64,000 bases of DNA from Pseudomonas sp. LS44 (GTDB lineage Bacteria > Pseudomonadota > Gammaproteobacteria > Pseudomonadales > Pseudomonadaceae): positions 1,116,001 through 1,180,000 of the forward strand of contig NZ_CP102830.1 of NCBI RefSeq assembly GCF_024730785.1, read 5' to 3'. A program made the translations under genes and the position numbers. Position 1 is the stretch's first letter, and every line of letters starts with the position of its first letter. This document shows positions 25,863-35,692 of this stretch, piece by piece. The notes under the pieces were generated by a model that had not been told where the DNA came from, ran no database searches, and saw only the letters and a program-made list of their open reading frames with translations.

Positions 25863-28019
25863 GTGGATTCAGAAGTCAGTCGTCCAACCCTCGGCCGTGA
25901 TCCACGCGGCCAGCTCGATGATCCGCTGCTCGACAGCCTGTTGCAGCTTTGTCAGCTGCATCAAAAAGCTGCCAGTCGAGCCATGCTCACCAGCGGTTTG
26001 CCGCTTCCCGAACAGCGCCTGAGCGCCGAACTGCTGCCTCGCGCAGCAGTGCGGGCAGGGTTGCAGGGGCGCGTGTTGGCGCGTCGGCTGGAGCGGATTC
26101 CGCTGATCGCTCTGCCGGCCATGCTGCTCCTGCGCGAAGGGCGCAGTGCTGTGTTGTTGGGCTGGAGCGAGAAGGGCGAAGCACGTTTGCTGCTCAGCGA
26201 AAGCGATGGCGGCGAAGTGCGCGTTACGCGGGAGCTGCTTGCCGAGGATTACAGCGGCCAGGCGTTCTTTGCTCAGCCGCAGCATCAATACGATCTCGAT
26301 CAGGGCGGCATGATCCCGCGTGCGCAGTCCTGGTTTCGCGACACCCTCAAGCGTTCGCGCTGGCTGTACATTGACGCCGTCGCGGCGAGTCTGCTGATCA
26401 ACCTGATCGGTCTGGGCGCGCCGTTGTTTGTGATGAATGTTTACGACCGCGTGGTGCCCAACCAGGCCGCCGCGACCCTCTGGGTGCTGGCCATCGGTAT
26501 CTCCGGTGCCTATCTGTTCGACTTGCTGCTCAAGACCTTGCGCGGTCTATGTCTGGACTTGGCGGGCAAGAAGACCGACCTGATCATTTCCGCGACGCTG
26601 TTCGAACGCATCGTCGGCATGGCGATGAAGTTTCGTCCGGCCCGCGTGGGCAGCTTTGCGCAGAACATCCACGAATTTCAGACTCTGCGCGATTTCCTCG
26701 CCTCGTTGACGCTGGCCAGCGTGATCGACTTGCCGTTCACCCTGCTGATCATTCTGGTTATCGGCCTGCTCGGCGGGCCGCTGGTGTGGATCCCGCTGCT
26801 GGCCTTCCCGCTGGCCGCAGGAATTGGCTGGCTGCTGCAGAAGCCGCTGGCCGAGACCATGAACCGCACCATGGCCCTGGCCGCCGAACGGCAGTCGAGC
26901 TTGATCGAAACCCTGGCGGGGCTCGACGCGGTCAAGGTCAACAACGCCGAAAGCGAACGCCAGTACCAGTGGGAGCAAACCATTGGCACCCTCAGCCGCC
27001 TCGAACTGCGGGTCAAGATGCTCTCCAGCCTGGCGCTGAACATCACCCAATTCATCCAGCAGTTCGCCGGGGTAGCGATCATCGTTGCCGGCGTCTATCT
27101 GATCATCGCCGGCGAACTGAGCATGGGCGGGCTGATCGCCTGCTACATGCTCAACGGTCGCGCGCTGGGGCCGCTGAATCAGCTGTCCGGGTTGATCGTG
27201 CGGTATCAGCAGGCGCGCCTGACCATGCATTCGGTCGACCAGATGATGACCTTGCCGCAGGAGCGCCAGCAGGGCGATCGGCCACTGGCGCGGCGCACCA
27301 TGCAGGGCGCGATCGAGATGCGTCAGCTGGATTTCACCTATCCCAATCAGCAGACCCTGGCGCTGCGCAACGTCAACCTGGTGATCCGCCCCGGTGAGCG
27401 CGTCGGCATCATCGGCCGCAGCGGCTCGGGCAAGAGCTCGCTGGCCAAGCTGATTGTCGGTCTGTATCAGCCCAACGAGGGCAGCCTGCTGGTCGATGGC
27501 GTCGATATGCGTCAGCTGGACATCAGCGAGCTGCGCTACAACATCGGTTATGTGCCGCAGGACATCCAGTTGCTCAGCGGCACCCTGCGCGACAACCTGG
27601 TGAGCGGAGCGCGCTACGTCGAAGACGAGCAGGTGCTGCAGGCCGCCGAGTTGGCGGGGGTGCACGAATTCGTTCGGCATCATCCGCAGGGCTACGAAAT
27701 GCAGGTTGGCGAGCGCGGTCAGCAGCTTTCCGGCGGACAGCGGCAGAACGTCGCCATGGCCCGTGCGCTATTGCTCGATCCGCCGATCCTGCTGCTCGAT
27801 GAACCTACCAGCGGCATGGACAACACCGGCGAAGAACGCCTCAAACAACGCCTGGAAGCGGTGATCGCCAACAAGACCGTGCTGCTGGTGACCCACCGGG
27901 CCTCGATGCTCTCGCTGGTGGATCGGATGATCATCATCGACAAGGGCCAGATAATCGCCGACGGCCCGAAAGCGGCCGTGATGGAAGCGTTGAAAAGAGG
28001 GCAGATCAGTGTTGCCTAA
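25863..28019 (+). CDS. lapB: LapB, type I secretion ABC transporter
   Basis: The 718-residue inner-membrane ATPase/permease has an N-terminal C39-like domain without the catalytic Cys (residues to about 140), a six-helix membrane domain (about 165-440), and an ATPase domain. The ATPase carries Walker A GRSGSGKSS near 517, signature LSGGQRQN and Walker B ILLLDEPTSGMD. It powers LapA export with LapC and LapE. The start codon is GTG with only a weak ribosome site. The 3' end overlaps the lapC start by 11 bases, pointing to translational coupling. Confidence 0.95.
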   Translation: MDSEVSRPTLGRDPRGQLDDPLLDSLLQLCQLHQKAASRAMLTSGLPLPEQRLSAELLPRAAVRAGLQGRVLARRLERIPLIALPAMLLLREGRSAVLLGWSEKGEARLLLSESDGGEVRVTRELLAEDYSGQAFFAQPQHQYDLDQGGMIPRAQSWFRDTLKRSRWLYIDAVAASLLINLIGLGAPLFVMNVYDRVVPNQAAATLWVLAIGISGAYLFDLLLKTLRGLCLDLAGKKTDLIISATLFERIVGMAMKFRPARVGSFAQNIHEFQTLRDFLASLTLASVIDLPFTLLIILVIGLLGGPLVWIPLLAFPLAAGIGWLLQKPLAETMNRTMALAAERQSSLIETLAGLDAVKVNNAESERQYQWEQTIGTLSRLELRVKMLSSLALNITQFIQQFAGVAIIVAGVYLIIAGELSMGGLIACYMLNGRALGPLNQLSGLIVRYQQARLTMHSVDQMMTLPQERQQGDRPLARRTMQGAIEMRQLDFTYPNQQTLALRNVNLVIRPGERVGIIGRSGSGKSSLAKLIVGLYQPNEGSLLVDGVDMRQLDISELRYNIGYVPQDIQLLSGTLRDNLVSGARYVEDEQVLQAAELAGVHEFVRHHPQGYEMQVGERGQQLSGGQRQNVAMARALLLDPPILLLDEPTSGMDNTGEERLKQRLEAVIANKTVLLVTHRASMLSLVDRMIIIDKGQIIADGPKAAVMEALKRGQISVA

Positions 28020-29379
28020 AGCATTCGGCGCCCTCCGTCAGGGCATCCGCAGTTATTTTCGGGGTGGCGACGCGGTCTCTGGACAACCCTTGCCGGAAGT
28101 CGGCAAGGCACTGGTCGAGGACGCCCCGCGGATCGTGCGGTTGACCATCTGGGGCTTGATCGGCTTTGGCGTATTCCTGGTCGGCTGGGCGCATTTCGCG
28201 GTGATCGACGAGGTGACGCGCGGCGAAGGCAAGGCGATTCCGTCGTCCAAGCTGCAGAAAATTCAGAACCTCGAAGGCGGCATCGTTTCCGAACTGTTCG
28301 TCCGCGAAGGACAAGTAGTCGAGATCGGCGCGCCGCTGTTACGCCTGGATGCCACGCGCTTTGAGTCCAATGTCGGGGAAACCGAGGCGGACCGTCTGGC
28401 GATGTTCTTGCGCGTCGAACGTCTGAGCGCCGAAGTCGAGGACCGTGATCTGCAAATTTCCGAGCAGGTCATTCGCTCCGCACCCAGTCAGGCGGCCAGC
28501 GAACAGGCGCTGTTTGTCAGCCGCCGTCAGCAACTCCACGACGAAGTCGCCGGCCTGCAAGAGCAACTGGTGCAGCGTCAGCAGGAGTTGCGCGAGTTCG
28601 CCTCCAAGCAGGAGCAGTTCCGCAACAGCCTGAAATTACTCCGCCAGGAGATCGCCATCTCCGAGCCACTGGTCGCCGAGGGAGCGATTTCGCCGGTCGA
28701 AGTCCTGCGCCTGAAGCGCGCCGAGGTCGAGAGTCGTGGCCAGTTGGATGCCACCGGCCTGGCGATTCCGCGCGCCGAGTCGGCGATCAAGGAAGTCCAG
28801 CGCAAGATCGACGAGACTCGCGGGCGCTTTCGCAGCGAGGCGTTGGGCCAGCTCAACGAAGCGCGCACCGACCTGAGCAAGGCCGAAGCCACCGGCAAGG
28901 CGCTGGAGGATCGGGTCAACCGCACCCTGGTCACTTCGCCGGTGCGCGGCATCGTCAAGCAATTGCTGGTCAACACCATCGGCGGAGTGATTCAGCCGGG
29001 TAGCGATTTGGTCGAGATCGTGCCGCTGGACGACACCTTGTTGGTCGAAGCGCGCATTCGCCCGCAGGACATTGCGTTCCTGCATCCCGGGCAGAAGGCG
29101 ATGGTCAAGTTCACCGCCTATGACTACACCATCTACGGCGGGCTGGCAGCGGACCTGGAACAGATCGGTGCCGACACCATCACCGATGACGAGGGCAACA
29201 GCTTCTATCTGATCAAGCTGCGGACCCAGAAAAGCCACCTGGGCAGCGAAGAACAACCGCTGCTGATCATCCCGGGGATGATTGCCTCGGTAGATATCAT
29301 GACCGGCAAGAAAAGCATCCTCAGCTACCTGCTCAAGCCGATCATCCGCGCCCGCGCCGAGGCCTTGCACGAGCGTTGA
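28009..29379 (+). CDS. lapC: LapC, type I secretion membrane-fusion protein
   Basis: The 456-residue HlyD-family adaptor has one N-terminal transmembrane helix (LTIWGLIGFGVFLVGWAHF), a biotinyl-lipoyl-like half domain (KIQNLEGGIVSELFVREGQ) and a long coiled coil (about 110-300, Glu/Gln/Arg-rich). The second half of the lipoyl domain and a C-terminal beta domain ending in LLKPIIRARAEALHER complete it. It bridges LapB to LapE. The start is GTG 28009 inside the lapB 3' end, preceded by AGAGGG. It ends seven bases from a convergent gene, so there is no room for a separate terminator. Confidence 0.95.
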   Translation: MLPKAFGALRQGIRSYFRGGDAVSGQPLPEVGKALVEDAPRIVRLTIWGLIGFGVFLVGWAHFAVIDEVTRGEGKAIPSSKLQKIQNLEGGIVSELFVREGQVVEIGAPLLRLDATRFESNVGETEADRLAMFLRVERLSAEVEDRDLQISEQVIRSAPSQAASEQALFVSRRQQLHDEVAGLQEQLVQRQQELREFASKQEQFRNSLKLLRQEIAISEPLVAEGAISPVEVLRLKRAEVESRGQLDATGLAIPRAESAIKEVQRKIDETRGRFRSEALGQLNEARTDLSKAEATGKALEDRVNRTLVTSPVRGIVKQLLVNTIGGVIQPGSDLVEIVPLDDTLLVEARIRPQDIAFLHPGQKAMVKFTAYDYTIYGGLAADLEQIGADTITDDEGNSFYLIKLRTQKSHLGSEEQPLLIIPGMIASVDIMTGKKSILSYLLKPIIRARAEALHER

Positions 29380-29386
29380 GACGGGT

Positions 29387-30301
29387 TTACGGACTGTCGT
29401 CTGGCTCGCTCGGGCGCGGTTCGCCGAACAACCGCTGAATCACCGAGAAATCCTCCTGGCCATGGCCTTGGCGGAGCAGCAGCCGGTAAAGCTGCAAGGC
29501 CAGGGCGCCCATCGGCGTGCTGTTGCCGCTGGCCTGCGCGGTTTCCTGGGCCAGGCCCAGGTCCTTGGCCATCAGCTCGGCCATAAAGCCGCCCGAGTAA
29601 GCATGCGAGGCCGGGGCGTTTTCCATGACTCCGGGCCAGGGGTTGTAGCGCTCCAGCACCCAGTTACCGCCCGAGCTCTGGCGCATGATTTCCGCCAGCG
29701 TGCGCGCGTCCAGCCCATTGGCCACGCCCAGCGCCATGGCCTCGGCGGTGCCGATCATCTGCACGGCGAGCAATTGGTTATTGCACACCTTGGCCAACTG
29801 GCCGCTGCCGGCTGGACCGGCATGGAAGATGTTCTTGCCCATCGCCTGGAACAGCGACTGGGCTTTCGCCAAAGTGCTCGCCTCACCGCCGACCATAAAG
29901 GTCAGGGTGCCTGCCGCGGCGCCGGCGGTGCCACCGGAGACCGGCGCATCGAGCAGCTCGATACCCAACTCGGCCGCCGCGCGGTGCACGGCTTGCGCCG
30001 ATTGCGGCGCGATGGTCGAGCATTCGAGCACCAGACTGCCGGCGGTGATGTGAGCCAGCAGGCCGTCGTCGCCAAGGTACAAGGCCTCCACATGACGGCT
30101 GGCGGGCAGCATGCTGATCACCACGCTCGCCTGGTGCACGGCATCCCGTGCGTCGTTGGCGGCGCGCGCGCCTTCGCCAACCAGTTCCTGCATGGTGCTG
30201 TGCAGCAGGTCATAGACGCTCAGCTCAAAGCCGGCCTTGAGCAGATTGCGGGCCATGGGCAGGCCCATGTGGCCGAGACCGATAAAAGCGATTTTGTTCA
30301 T
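29387..30301 (-). CDS. 3-hydroxyisobutyrate dehydrogenase-family NAD-dependent dehydrogenase
   Basis: The 304-residue beta-hydroxyacid dehydrogenase has an N-terminal Rossmann motif GLGHMGLPMARNL, substrate-binding APVSGGTAGAAAGTL at about residue 118, and the catalytic lysine motif GSGQLAKVCNNQ. Position and neighbours match PA0743 of P. aeruginosa, a family member reported to act as an NAD-dependent L-serine dehydrogenase, so either 3-hydroxyisobutyrate (valine catabolism) or L-serine may be the substrate. The start at 30301 was chosen because its ribosome site (CAGGAG) is correctly spaced; the ATG two codons earlier is too close. It is the last gene of a three-gene set on the minus strand. 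Confidence 0.9.
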   Translation of the reverse strand: MNKIAFIGLGHMGLPMARNLLKAGFELSVYDLLHSTMQELVGEGARAANDARDAVHQASVVISMLPASRHVEALYLGDDGLLAHITAGSLVLECSTIAPQSAQAVHRAAAELGIELLDAPVSGGTAGAAAGTLTFMVGGEASTLAKAQSLFQAMGKNIFHAGPAGSGQLAKVCNNQLLAVQMIGTAEAMALGVANGLDARTLAEIMRQSSGGNWVLERYNPWPGVMENAPASHAYSGGFMAELMAKDLGLAQETAQASGNSTPMGALALQLYRLLLRQGHGQEDFSVIQRLFGEPRPSEPDDSP

Positions 30302-30358
30302 GGTCATGCTCCTGATGCCAAGCGTCTGCGACCAGCGGCAGCTGGCGGCGATGGCGCC

Positions 30359-31462
30359 TTATAAATTCGCCAGTGGATGCGCACCACTCCAGGTCGGCTG
30401 GAAATGCGCGTTGATCACCGCCTCGGGAATCGCCGTCACGTCGGGCCAGTGCCAGTGTGGCGTGTTGTCCTTGTCGACCAGGCGCGCGCGCACGCCTTCG
30501 GGAAACTCCGGATGCCGGCAGCAGTTCAGGCTCATGGTGTATTCCAGCTGGAAGACCTCACGCAGCGAGAGATGCCGGGCGCGCTGGATCTGCTCCCAGA
30601 CCAGATGCGCGGTAAGCGGACAACCCGCCGCAAGCGTCTTGGCGGCGCGGGTCAGCAGCGGGTCCTGGTCGTCACTCAAGGCGGTGATGGCGCGCCAGGC
30701 GCTAGGCAGGTCGGCGACGTCCAGTACGTGGTCGATATAGTCGCGGCGCGGTGCCCACTGGGCTTCGGGCATGTCCTGTTCGGCCTCGTGGGCCAGCGCT
30801 TGCAGCAGGCTGTTCAGTTGCAGGGCCGATTGTTCCTGCCAGTTCAGCTGTTGCAGGCCGTCGATCAGCGCGTCCTGCTGGTCGTCGGTGAGGAAACGGT
30901 CGGCCAGATCCATATCCAGAGCGTCGCGCGCGTTGACATGGCTGGCGGTCAGACCGAGAAACAGGCCGAGCTTGCCCGGCAGGCGACTGAGGAACCAGCT
31001 GCCGCCGACATCCGGGTACAGGCCGATGTTGATTTCCGGCATCGCCAGGCGCGTGCTGGGCGTGACGATGCGCACGCCAGCGCCCTGCATCAAGCCCATG
31101 CCGCCGCCCATCACATAGCCGTGCGCCCAGCAGATCAGCGGTTTGGGATAGGTGTGGATGAGATAGTCGAGGCGGTATTCATCGGCGAAGAAGCGCATCG
31201 CCAGCGGCGGCACTTCACCGGGATGGGTGCGACACGCCTCGATCAGCTTGATCACATCGCCGCCGGCACAGAAGGCCTTCGGCCCGTTGCCACGTAGCAG
31301 CACGCAGACGATGGCCGGGTCCGCCGCCCATTCACGCAGCTTGCTGGACAGTGCCTCGATCATCGGCAGCGACAGCGCATTGAGGCTCGGTTCGGCATCC
31401 AGCGTGGCGATACCGATACGGGCGGCGTGCTGACAGGGCAACTCTTCGAAAATCACATTCAT
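30359..31462 (-). CDS. Enoyl-CoA hydratase/isomerase family protein, 3-hydroxyisobutyryl-CoA hydrolase-like
   Basis: The 367-residue crotonase-fold protein has the oxyanion-hole segments RGNGPKAFCAGGDV and HGYVMGGGMGLM, and the MPEINIGLYPDVGGSW block typical of 3-hydroxyisobutyryl-CoA hydrolases. The length (longer than hydratases of about 260) also fits that class. In valine degradation it would release 3-hydroxyisobutyrate for the next enzyme in the operon. It corresponds by position to PA0744. The start could be 31474 or 31462; neither has a strong ribosome site. Confidence 0.88.
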   Translation of the reverse strand: MNVIFEELPCQHAARIGIATLDAEPSLNALSLPMIEALSSKLREWAADPAIVCVLLRGNGPKAFCAGGDVIKLIEACRTHPGEVPPLAMRFFADEYRLDYLIHTYPKPLICWAHGYVMGGGMGLMQGAGVRIVTPSTRLAMPEINIGLYPDVGGSWFLSRLPGKLGLFLGLTASHVNARDALDMDLADRFLTDDQQDALIDGLQQLNWQEQSALQLNSLLQALAHEAEQDMPEAQWAPRRDYIDHVLDVADLPSAWRAITALSDDQDPLLTRAAKTLAAGCPLTAHLVWEQIQRARHLSLREVFQLEYTMSLNCCRHPEFPEGVRARLVDKDNTPHWHWPDVTAIPEAVINAHFQPTWSGAHPLANL

Positions 31463-31553
31463 GCTGGTTTCCATTGTGAGACGGCTGGCAGGTCAGGCCA
31501 GCCGCCGTGTCTAGTTGCGCCAGCGGCGCATGGGACATCCGTCTCGTCGCTGG

Positions 31554-32372
31554 CTATTTGTTGAGCCACTGCGCGTCGCGCTTCTCGAGGAAGGCGTTGA
31601 CGCCTTCGCGCGTGTCGGCCGCATCGAACAGATCGACGAAGCGTTCGCGCTCTTCAGCCAGCCAACTGTTCGGCTCCCGTTCGCGGGCACCCTGCAACAG
31701 CGGCTTGATCGCGCGGACCGCCACCGGGCTTTGTCGCGCGACCTTGGCCGCGAGCAGCAGGGCGTGGCCGCGCGCTTCGCCGCTGTCGACCAGTTGTTCG
31801 ATCAGGCCGATGCGCAGGGCAGTCTCCGCGTCGATGCGCTCGCCGCACAGGATCATCCGTTTGGCCCAGCCTTCACCGATCAGCCACGGTAACGCCTGGG
31901 TGCCGCCGGCGCAGGGCAGCAAGCCGACGCTGGCTTCGGGCAGGGCCATCTGCGCCTGCCGTTCGGCGATACGGATGTCGCAGGCCAGCGCGCATTCGAG
32001 GCCACCGCCCATGGCATAGCCGTTGATCGCGGCGATCGACACGCCGCGGAAATCGCGCAAGGTTTCGAAGGCTTCGCCGAAGCGGCGGGCCATTTCTCGG
32101 GCGCGGGCCTTGTCGCCATCGGCGAACAGCTTAAGGTCGGCGCCGGCACTGAAGAATTTATTACCTTGGCCCGTAATCACCAGGGCGTACACATCGTCAT
32201 CGCGATTGAGATGCTCGACCAGTTGCCGCAGGCCGATCAGCGAGTCGCGGTCCCAGGTGTTGGCGGGCGGATTATTGATGGTCAGCAGGGCGGTGTGCCC
32301 GTGTTTTTCGACGGTCAGCTTGTGGGTCAGATCGAACAGTCCGGGTTGATAGGGTTCGACGGCGTTGCTCAT
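31554..32372 (-). CDS. Enoyl-CoA hydratase, syntenic with PA0745 (DspI)
   Basis: The 272-residue crotonase-family enzyme has GQGNKFFSAGADLK and the second oxyanion loop NGYAMGGGLECALACD. The active-site block PEASVGLLPCAGGTQ has a hydratase-type Glu but Cys where many family members carry Gly. The start at 32372 has GGAG seven bases upstream. In P. aeruginosa the gene at this position, PA0745 (dspI), is required to make the biofilm-dispersal signal cis-2-decenoic acid. Orthology is inferred from synteny and family, not proven, and an ordinary role in acyl-CoA or valine breakdown is equally possible. Confidence 0.88.
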   Translation of the reverse strand: MSNAVEPYQPGLFDLTHKLTVEKHGHTALLTINNPPANTWDRDSLIGLRQLVEHLNRDDDVYALVITGQGNKFFSAGADLKLFADGDKARAREMARRFGEAFETLRDFRGVSIAAINGYAMGGGLECALACDIRIAERQAQMALPEASVGLLPCAGGTQALPWLIGEGWAKRMILCGERIDAETALRIGLIEQLVDSGEARGHALLLAAKVARQSPVAVRAIKPLLQGAREREPNSWLAEERERFVDLFDAADTREGVNAFLEKRDAQWLNK

Positions 32373-32520
32373 GCCGGGCTCCATTTTCCGATAGGGTCGG
32401 AATACAGCCTAACGCAGGTTGGCGTCGCCTGGGCGCGCATCTGCCCGTCAATCTGGCCGGCTTGAGTCCGCGCCGTTATCGCCGCCGGTAACGCTGCGGG
32501 GGCCGCACGCAGGGCGGAGC

Positions 32521-32933
32521 TTACACCCGGACGATGGTCGCCAGACCAGTGGCGATGATCTTTTCCTGGCCATCACGCAGCGCGAATACATCGGCGCGGG
32601 TCACCACCTGGCGCTGGCCGGCCTTGATCACCTCGCCACGGCAGATCAGCTTGTCGCCGATCGCCGGCGCCAGTAGGTTGACCTTGTATTCCGAGGTCAC
32701 CACGTCGCCGACCAGCGAGGCGGCGGCCCAGGCGCAGGCGCTGTCGATCATGAAGCCGACCACCGCGCCGTGCACGTAGCCGTGGTGCTGGGTCAACTCG
32801 CGGCGGGTAGCACTTCCAGGCAGATGCGACCTGCTTCGAAGCCGGTCAGTTGAAAGCCGATCAACTGGGCGAACGGCGAGTGCTGCAAGGCTTGTTCGAG
32901 CATCTCACGGGTGATCGGGCGCGGACTGTCCAT
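32521..32933 (-). pseudogene. PaaI-type hotdog thioesterase, frameshifted
   Basis: Two reading frames together make one PaaI/hotdog-fold thioesterase of about 137 residues. The first begins MDSPRPITREMLEQAL (start 32933, GGAG site) and runs into a premature TGA after EVLPAAS. The second continues HHGYVHGAVVGFMIDSACAW to VRV. Adding one base in the GGG run at 32805-32807 would restore PRRELTQHHGYVHG, the expected active-site segment. It is therefore a single-base deletion in a homopolymer: a true frameshift or a sequencing error. The intact protein would hydrolyse aryl- or acyl-CoA thioesters. Confidence 0.85.
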
Positions 32934-33105
32934 GGCAAGGCTCCAAGCGTGGTGAGCGAATGTGCAGTCTTGGCCGCCCGCGAGGCCTGGACAATCAGCA
33001 TCGATCAAGCTGATAGCCATGCATCAGGTGCGTGGCTTGCTCACCCTGTTCGATCAGGCGACCATGCCGGCCAGCGCTTTTTCGCCGGTATTTCGAGGAT
33101 CGCTC

Positions 33106-33672
33106 ATGAGTCTGCTGTTGCATGTGGGGGCTGAACTGCTGTTGTGCGCCGTTTGCGCTTGGGCGTGGTACCGCAGCCTGCGCGCTGGGCAGACCTGGCG
33201 CGCGGCCGGCTTCGCGCTTATGGGTGCGGCGGCGCTGTGCGGGGCGCTCAAGTACGCCGGGGCCAGTGGCATCGACACCGCGCATACCGCGCTCAGCCAG
33301 TGGTCGTCGCGATTGAGCCTGTTGTTGATTGCCATCGGTGTGTTGCGCAGCCGCTGGTGGCATCTGCCGGTCGCCGCCGCGGCCGCGGCGCTGTTGTTGC
33401 TTCCCGCTGCCATAGTGCTGGTCGGGAATGTCCTGGCGTTGCTGGCGATCGCCTATCCCGGACGCTCGGCGCGCTGGGCTTGGGCGATTGCCGGCGCGCT
33501 GTTGTTCATGGCCGCTGGGTTGCTGGTCGGTACGCAGGGCGGCTGGTTGGGCGTGCCCCGGGTTGATGTCTTTCATCTGACCCTGGCTGCGGCGGTTCTG
33601 GTCTGGATCGCGGCACGCTTGTCCGAGCCTCGGCGCCGGCCCGCGCTTGACTTGCCGGTGGGGCTTCCTTAG
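33106..33672 (+). CDS. Conserved multi-pass inner-membrane protein
   Basis: The 188-residue protein is almost wholly hydrophobic, with about six membrane segments separated by short Arg-containing loops (YRSLRAG; VLRSRWWH; YPGRSARW). Start ATG 33106 has a GAGG site; a longer frame from 32962 is unlikely. It lies just upstream of ung in the same direction. In P. aeruginosa an uncharacterised membrane protein also precedes ung. No transport or enzyme motif is visible and the function is unknown. Confidence 0.75.
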   Translation: MSLLLHVGAELLLCAVCAWAWYRSLRAGQTWRAAGFALMGAAALCGALKYAGASGIDTAHTALSQWSSRLSLLLIAIGVLRSRWWHLPVAAAAAALLLLPAAIVLVGNVLALLAIAYPGRSARWAWAIAGALLFMAAGLLVGTQGGWLGVPRVDVFHLTLAAAVLVWIAARLSEPRRRPALDLPVGLP

Positions 33673-33705
33673 CGTGCCGTTTCCGTTTTCCGCAGGGGGC
33701 CAGAT

Positions 33706-34401
33706 ATGAGCGCCGACGAACGCATCAAGCTCGAGCCAGGCTGGAAAGAAGCCCTGCGCGGGGAATTCGAGCAGCCCTATATGCACGAGTTACGGGCCTT
33801 TTTGCAGCGCGAAAAAGCCGCCGGCAAGGTGATCTTTCCGCCTGGACCGCTGATCTTCAACGCGCTGAATTCCACGCCGCTGGATGACGTCAAGGTCGTC
33901 ATCATCGGCCAAGACCCGTATCACGGACCCGGCCAGGCGCATGGCCTGTGTTTTTCCGTGCAACCGGGCGTGGCGGTGCCGCCGTCGTTGCAGAACATCT
34001 ACAAGGAACTCAAGCGCGACTTGAATATCGATCCGCCGGCGCATGGTTATTTGCAGCATTGGGCGGATCAGGGTGTGTTGTTGCTCAACACTTCGCTGAC
34101 GGTCGAGCAGGCCAATGCCGCCTCACACGCCAAGGCCGGCTGGCAGCACTTTACCGATCGGGTGATCGAGCTGGTCAGTCAGCAGCGCGAGCATCTGGTG
34201 TTTCTGCTCTGGGGTGCGCATGCGCAAAGCAAGGAGCGTTTGATCGACCCGACCAAGCATTTGATTCTGCGCTCACCGCATCCCTCGCCGCTGTCGGCGC
34301 ACCGCGGTTTCATCGGCAACGGCCACTTCGGTCGCACCAACAAATTCCTCGCCCAGCAGGGGTTAGCTCCGATCGACTGGCGCCTTCCCGCTCAGCCCTG
34401 A
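33706..34401 (+). CDS. ung: Uracil-DNA glycosylase, family 1
   Basis: The 231-residue enzyme removes uracil from DNA to start base-excision repair. Catalytic water-activating motif [18 protein letters not shown] lies near residue 67 and the minor-groove intercalation loop [11 protein letters not shown] near 191, both intact. The start ATG has a purine-rich GGGGG site. The 3' end overlaps the convergent lipoprotein gene by 10 bases. Confidence 0.97.
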   Translation: MSADERIKLEPGWKEALRGEFEQPYMHELRAFLQREKAAGKVIFPPGPLIFNALNSTPLDDVKVVIIGQDPYHGPGQAHGLCFSVQPGVAVPPSLQNIYKELKRDLNIDPPAHGYLQHWADQGVLLLNTSLTVEQANAASHAKAGWQHFTDRVIELVSQQREHLVFLLWGAHAQSKERLIDPTKHLILRSPHPSPLSAHRGFIGNGHFGRTNKFLAQQGLAPIDWRLPAQP

Positions 34402-35240
34402 CAATCGAGGCTGTGGATCTTGTCGCGCAGCGCGCCGAGACGCGTAAGCAGATGGGCGCGCTGGCTGTCGCTGGCGCCATTCAGCAGATCGGCGAGCAGT
34501 TCGGCCAGCTTGCGCTGCATGTCCGGGAATGACTCGCGGTAAGCCGGCGTCCACAGGCTGTCGCGCTGCTGGATCAAGTTGCTCAGGCGCTGCGGAAAAT
34601 CCTTCGCGGCGCGGGTGTCTACCGCTGCCATAAAGGCATCTCGCCAACGTTGGCGATTGTCTATCCAGATCGGCGTGGTGGCATTGGTCTGCGCGGCCCA
34701 TTCCTGCACACGCGCTTGTTGGGCATCACTCAGGCTGCCGAACCATGGGCGCAGGCGCTTCTCCATGCGTTTGACGCGGGTGGCGATTTGCTTTTGCGCC
34801 GGCGGCTCGAGGTATTCCTCGTGGAGTTTCTGAATGTCTTTTTCGAGCCGCTGATCGAGGTTTTCCATCTGCTCGGCGCTGAGTCCGCGCAGCAACTCGA
34901 CGCTGCTTGGGGTGATGCGTTCGGCGATGGCCCGTGAGGCGTGGTTGAGCACGGAAAATTGCGCTTCGATCTCCTCCGGCTGCAGCGGGCCTAGGGCGAG
35001 CAGGCGTTGCTGTTCGCCAAACCAGTCGACATAGGCGGGTAGTTGGGTGCGGCAATGCCATTGCAGATCGGCCTGAATCTGCGGTTCCAGCCAGCGTTTC
35101 TGTGTGCTGGTGAGGTCTAGGTAGTCGTCGAGCCACCAGAGCGTCAGGCGGTCGAGATTGCGGTAGGCCAAGTCCAGGCGACTGCAGCTGGTCAGCGCCA
35201 GGATGAGCAGCAGGGGCAGCGCGATACGGATGTTGGGCAT
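34392..35240 (-). CDS. DUF6279-family putative lipoprotein
   Basis: The 282-residue protein has a signal peptide and lipobox (ILALTSC), then a helical, Trp- and Arg-rich domain with [20 protein letters not shown] at its start, as in DUF6279 lipoproteins of pseudomonads. The start at 35240 is set by an AGGAAGG site; the ATG two codons earlier is too close. It is probably anchored in the outer membrane facing the periplasm. The function is unknown. Confidence 0.8.
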   Translation of the reverse strand: MPNIRIALPLLLILALTSCSRLDLAYRNLDRLTLWWLDDYLDLTSTQKRWLEPQIQADLQWHCRTQLPAYVDWFGEQQRLLALGPLQPEEIEAQFSVLNHASRAIAERITPSSVELLRGLSAEQMENLDQRLEKDIQKLHEEYLEPPAQKQIATRVKRMEKRLRPWFGSLSDAQQARVQEWAAQTNATTPIWIDNRQRWRDAFMAAVDTRAAKDFPQRLSNLIQQRDSLWTPAYRESFPDMQRKLAELLADLLNGASDSQRAHLLTRLGALRDKIHSLDCQG

Positions 35241-35323
35241 GGACATCCCTTCCTGACGGTCCGCGATCGCGTGGCTGTGGCGACCGGCGCCTTGGCGCGC
35301 CCGGTCGCGGTGTTGCGGGCGGC

Positions 35324-35692
35324 TCAGCCTAGTTTGCAGAAAGCCAATTTGTTGCCATCCAGGTCACGCACATAAGCGCCGTAGAAGGTTGGCATGCGTT
35401 GCCCTGGCGCGCCTTCGTCGGTGGCGCCGAGAGCCAGGGCCTGGGCGTACAAGGCATCGACTTCTTCGGTAGTGGACACTGGCAAGGCGACCATGGTGCC
35501 GTTGCCCGCTTGTGCCGGCTGGCCGTCATAAGGCGAGCAGATGCCGAACATCGGCTTGCCGCGCTCCTGGCCATACAGGGCGAGACGGCCCATATCGACC
35601 GTCAACTTGGCGCCCATCGAGGCGAGCAGTTCGCCATAAAAAGTCTTGGCTTTCTCCATGTCGCGGGTACCAAGGGTTACGTACGCAATCAT
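35324..35692 (-). CDS. VOC-superfamily (glyoxalase/bleomycin-resistance fold) protein
   Basis: The 122-residue single-domain protein starts MIAYVTLGTRDMEKAKTFYG and ends YVRDLDGNKLAFCKLG, the typical first and last strands of a VOC module. The start at 35692 has GGAG upstream; a much longer frame to 35884 is rejected. Family members are small metalloenzymes or binding proteins, and the substrate cannot be told from the sequence. The 224 bases upstream, to the HDOD gene, show no gene. Confidence 0.85.
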   Translation of the reverse strand: MIAYVTLGTRDMEKAKTFYGELLASMGAKLTVDMGRLALYGQERGKPMFGICSPYDGQPAQAGNGTMVALPVSTTEEVDALYAQALALGATDEGAPGQRMPTFYGAYVRDLDGNKLAFCKLG

